Origin: Gimesia sp.
GTDB lineage: Bacteria; Planctomycetota; Planctomycetia; Planctomycetales; Planctomycetaceae
NCBI GenBank assembly: GCA_002706765.1
Contig: PAJV01000008.1
Location: 1 to 64,000 of the forward strand
Reading direction: 5' to 3'
Length of the DNA stretch: 64,000 nt
Both the position numbers and the translations under genes were made by a program. Below are positions 62,872-64,000 of this stretch, piece after piece (the first letter of the stretch is position 1; the number at the start of each line of letters is the position of its first letter). The notes under the pieces are model-generated. The model was not told the DNA's origin. It saw only the letters and a list, made by a program, of their open reading frames with translations, and searched no databases.

Positions 62872-64000
62872 TTATCCCTGCTGTTTCCCGTGCCGGGCCG
62901 CCTGTCGAATTTCGGCCAGTCTGCGAATCAGGTCACCCATCTGATGCCGTTTGATCTTTTTGGATTTTGCAAGTGCGGAAGCCTGCTTCAGGAAGTCGGT
63001 GATTTGTTCGGGATCGGTATTCATCCGCCGCGCAATCGGGTCAATCACACGATGTTCTTTTCCGCGAAACTGTCTCAGGTGGAGTTCGGTAAATAACTGT
63101 TTGAGATAGGAATACAGCAGGGCGCGGCCATTTCCATTTTTGAAATGCAGATTCCCGACATTGTCTGTATGGGAAACGATATTATGTCGTGGCAGGATAT
63201 GGGAAGAGAGAATGGGACCGAATCGCGTGCTATGCCACCAGCCGAAAATCAATAAAGTGATCAGCAGTTGAATTGTCAACGGGCGGAAAGTGGGGTCGAT
63301 CAGTAACGCGACAACCTTAGAGGTTCCGGAAGCATTCAGGGATTCGTCGACAACGAAAAAATCAGGCGCTCCAGCTGATTCAATCAGCCGAAAGGCGGGA
63401 ACACTGCCTCCATCAATCATTGACTGGTTTGAGAATATTTTAGAGGAAGCTGCGACAACGATTTCTCCTTCACCAAATTTCTGTCGGATTGCCTGTTGTG
63501 TTTCACCAACGGAAATGAGTTTCTGACCTGATTCAGAGATTATCCGGGCATTTGTCTGCCAGATAATTGAGGGGGCATCCGGGAATACAGTCGTCGCCTG
63601 TCCCTCCAGCAGGCTGTGTTTATCCTTCAGAATTTCCAGCAGGTCAGAAGAATCGATTTTCTTCTCATCATCTTTGTCTGCTTCTGTTCCCTGTTTTTCA
63701 GTTTTTACGACAGGCAGATTTACCCGTTCTGTTTCATCCAGATACTGCACCTGAATATTCAGCGCCTCGATTTCGAATTCTGGATGTGACTGATTCGCTG
63801 TCATAACCAGATGACCGCCCTCTTCTACCCAGGACAGGATGGCAGACCATTCCTGGGGACTGGGATAGCGGGCGGGACCCAGCAGGCAGAGGGTTTCATC
63901 ATAATCTAAAGACTGCAGAAACACGGAGATTGGAACTCGGTTTCGTTCCGTATTGTAGGACTCCATTTCGAGTAACAGAAAAAACGCTTTCTTTCCACTG
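62872..64000 (-). CDS. DUF4350-domain protein, truncated by window edge
   Basis: About 375 residues are visible. An ATG exists at 63966, but the frame stays open to the right edge, and the residues just upstream (KKAFFLLLE before MESYN) fit the DUF4350 motif, so the true start lies outside. DETLCLLGPARYPSPQEWSAILSWVEEGGHLVM is split here as DETLCLLGPARYPSPQEW and ILSWVEEGGHLVM, the core of the domain. A helix (about 220-240 of the visible part, PLTIQLLITLLIFGWWHSTRFGPI region) and a helical tail follow. DUF4350 genes usually sit beside MoxR ATPase and DUF58 genes, expected to the right. Confidence 0.85.
   Translation of the reverse strand, partial: SGKKAFFLLLEMESYNTERNRVPISVFLQSLDYDETLCLLGPARYPSPQEWSAILSWVEEGGHLVMTANQSHPEFEIEALNIQVQYLDETERVNLPVVKTEKQGTEADKDDEKKIDSSDLLEILKDKHSLLEGQATTVFPDAPSIIWQTNARIISESGQKLISVGETQQAIRQKFGEGEIVVAASSKIFSNQSMIDGGSVPAFRLIESAGAPDFFVVDESLNASGTSKVVALLIDPTFRPLTIQLLITLLIFGWWHSTRFGPILSSHILPRHNIVSHTDNVGNLHFKNGNGRALLYSYLKQLFTELHLRQFRGKEHRVIDPIARRMNTDPEQITDFLKQASALAKSKKIKRHQMGDLIRRLAEIRQAARHGKQQG

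Noticed and set aside
1-64000. CRISPR array, tRNA, rRNA, insertion sequence or prophage
   Set aside because: No regular repeat-spacer pattern, cloverleaf-like sequence, transposase, integrase or phage structural gene was recognised on either strand.

Overview
The window looks like chromosome of a planctomycete, most like the Gimesia/Planctomycetales group. The evidence is gene content: two DUF1549/DUF1553 proteins with a CxxCH motif, a DUF1501 protein with a twin-arginine-type leader, an ECF sigma factor beside an anti-sigma-like protein, DUF1080, DUF1207, DUF3311 plus sodium:solute symporter, a FloA/NfeD pair, DUF4332 and DUF4350 domains, very large envelope proteins, and loosely packed genes at moderate GC. 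No rRNA, tRNA, CRISPR array, prophage or insertion sequence was seen. The species assignment is inference.

Layout. 1-1097 is non-coding and holds a cluster of short hairpin repeats. 1098-9969 holds a TPR protein, a bidirectional terminator, a small membrane protein, a thioesterase/LolD-like ATPase/FtsX-type permease operon, and a DUF3311-symporter pair. The symporter pair is divergent from a DUF1080 protein across an intergenic region with four half-sites spaced about 21 bp apart. 11642-16670 (+) carries NfeD, FloA, a membrane-anchored charged protein, a glycosyltransferase and CinA. 16697-22278 (-) is a two-gene SMC-like ATPase / SbcD-like unit in which the nuclease partner has lost its metal-binding motifs. 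A lone receiver-domain protein and an alpha/beta hydrolase follow.

24874-28890 (-) is a compact secondary fatty-acid/polyketide-type cluster (dehydratase, ketoreductase, long acyl carrier protein, second dehydratase, ketosynthase). The carrier gene is bracketed by two hairpins. 29405-38628 holds two PilZ proteins, two short-chain dehydrogenases and the DUF1549/DUF1501/ECF sigma locus. In that locus the second DUF1549 protein is fused to an anti-sigma-like N-terminus and overlaps the sigma gene by 8 bp. 38792-49264 carries TrkA, an orphan ABC-2 permease, secreted proteins, a SUMT-HemD fusion, an HTTM (gamma-carboxylase-like) membrane protein with a small partner, and a ceramidase-like protein.

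49794-61633 is the most unusual part: a 1170-residue and a 2752-residue exported protein made of three related modules of about 1000 residues. The second and third modules are joined in one reading frame, with a relic signal peptide at the junction. The window ends with a UPF0173 metal-dependent hydrolase, a Rieske ferredoxin and a DUF4350 protein that runs off the right edge.
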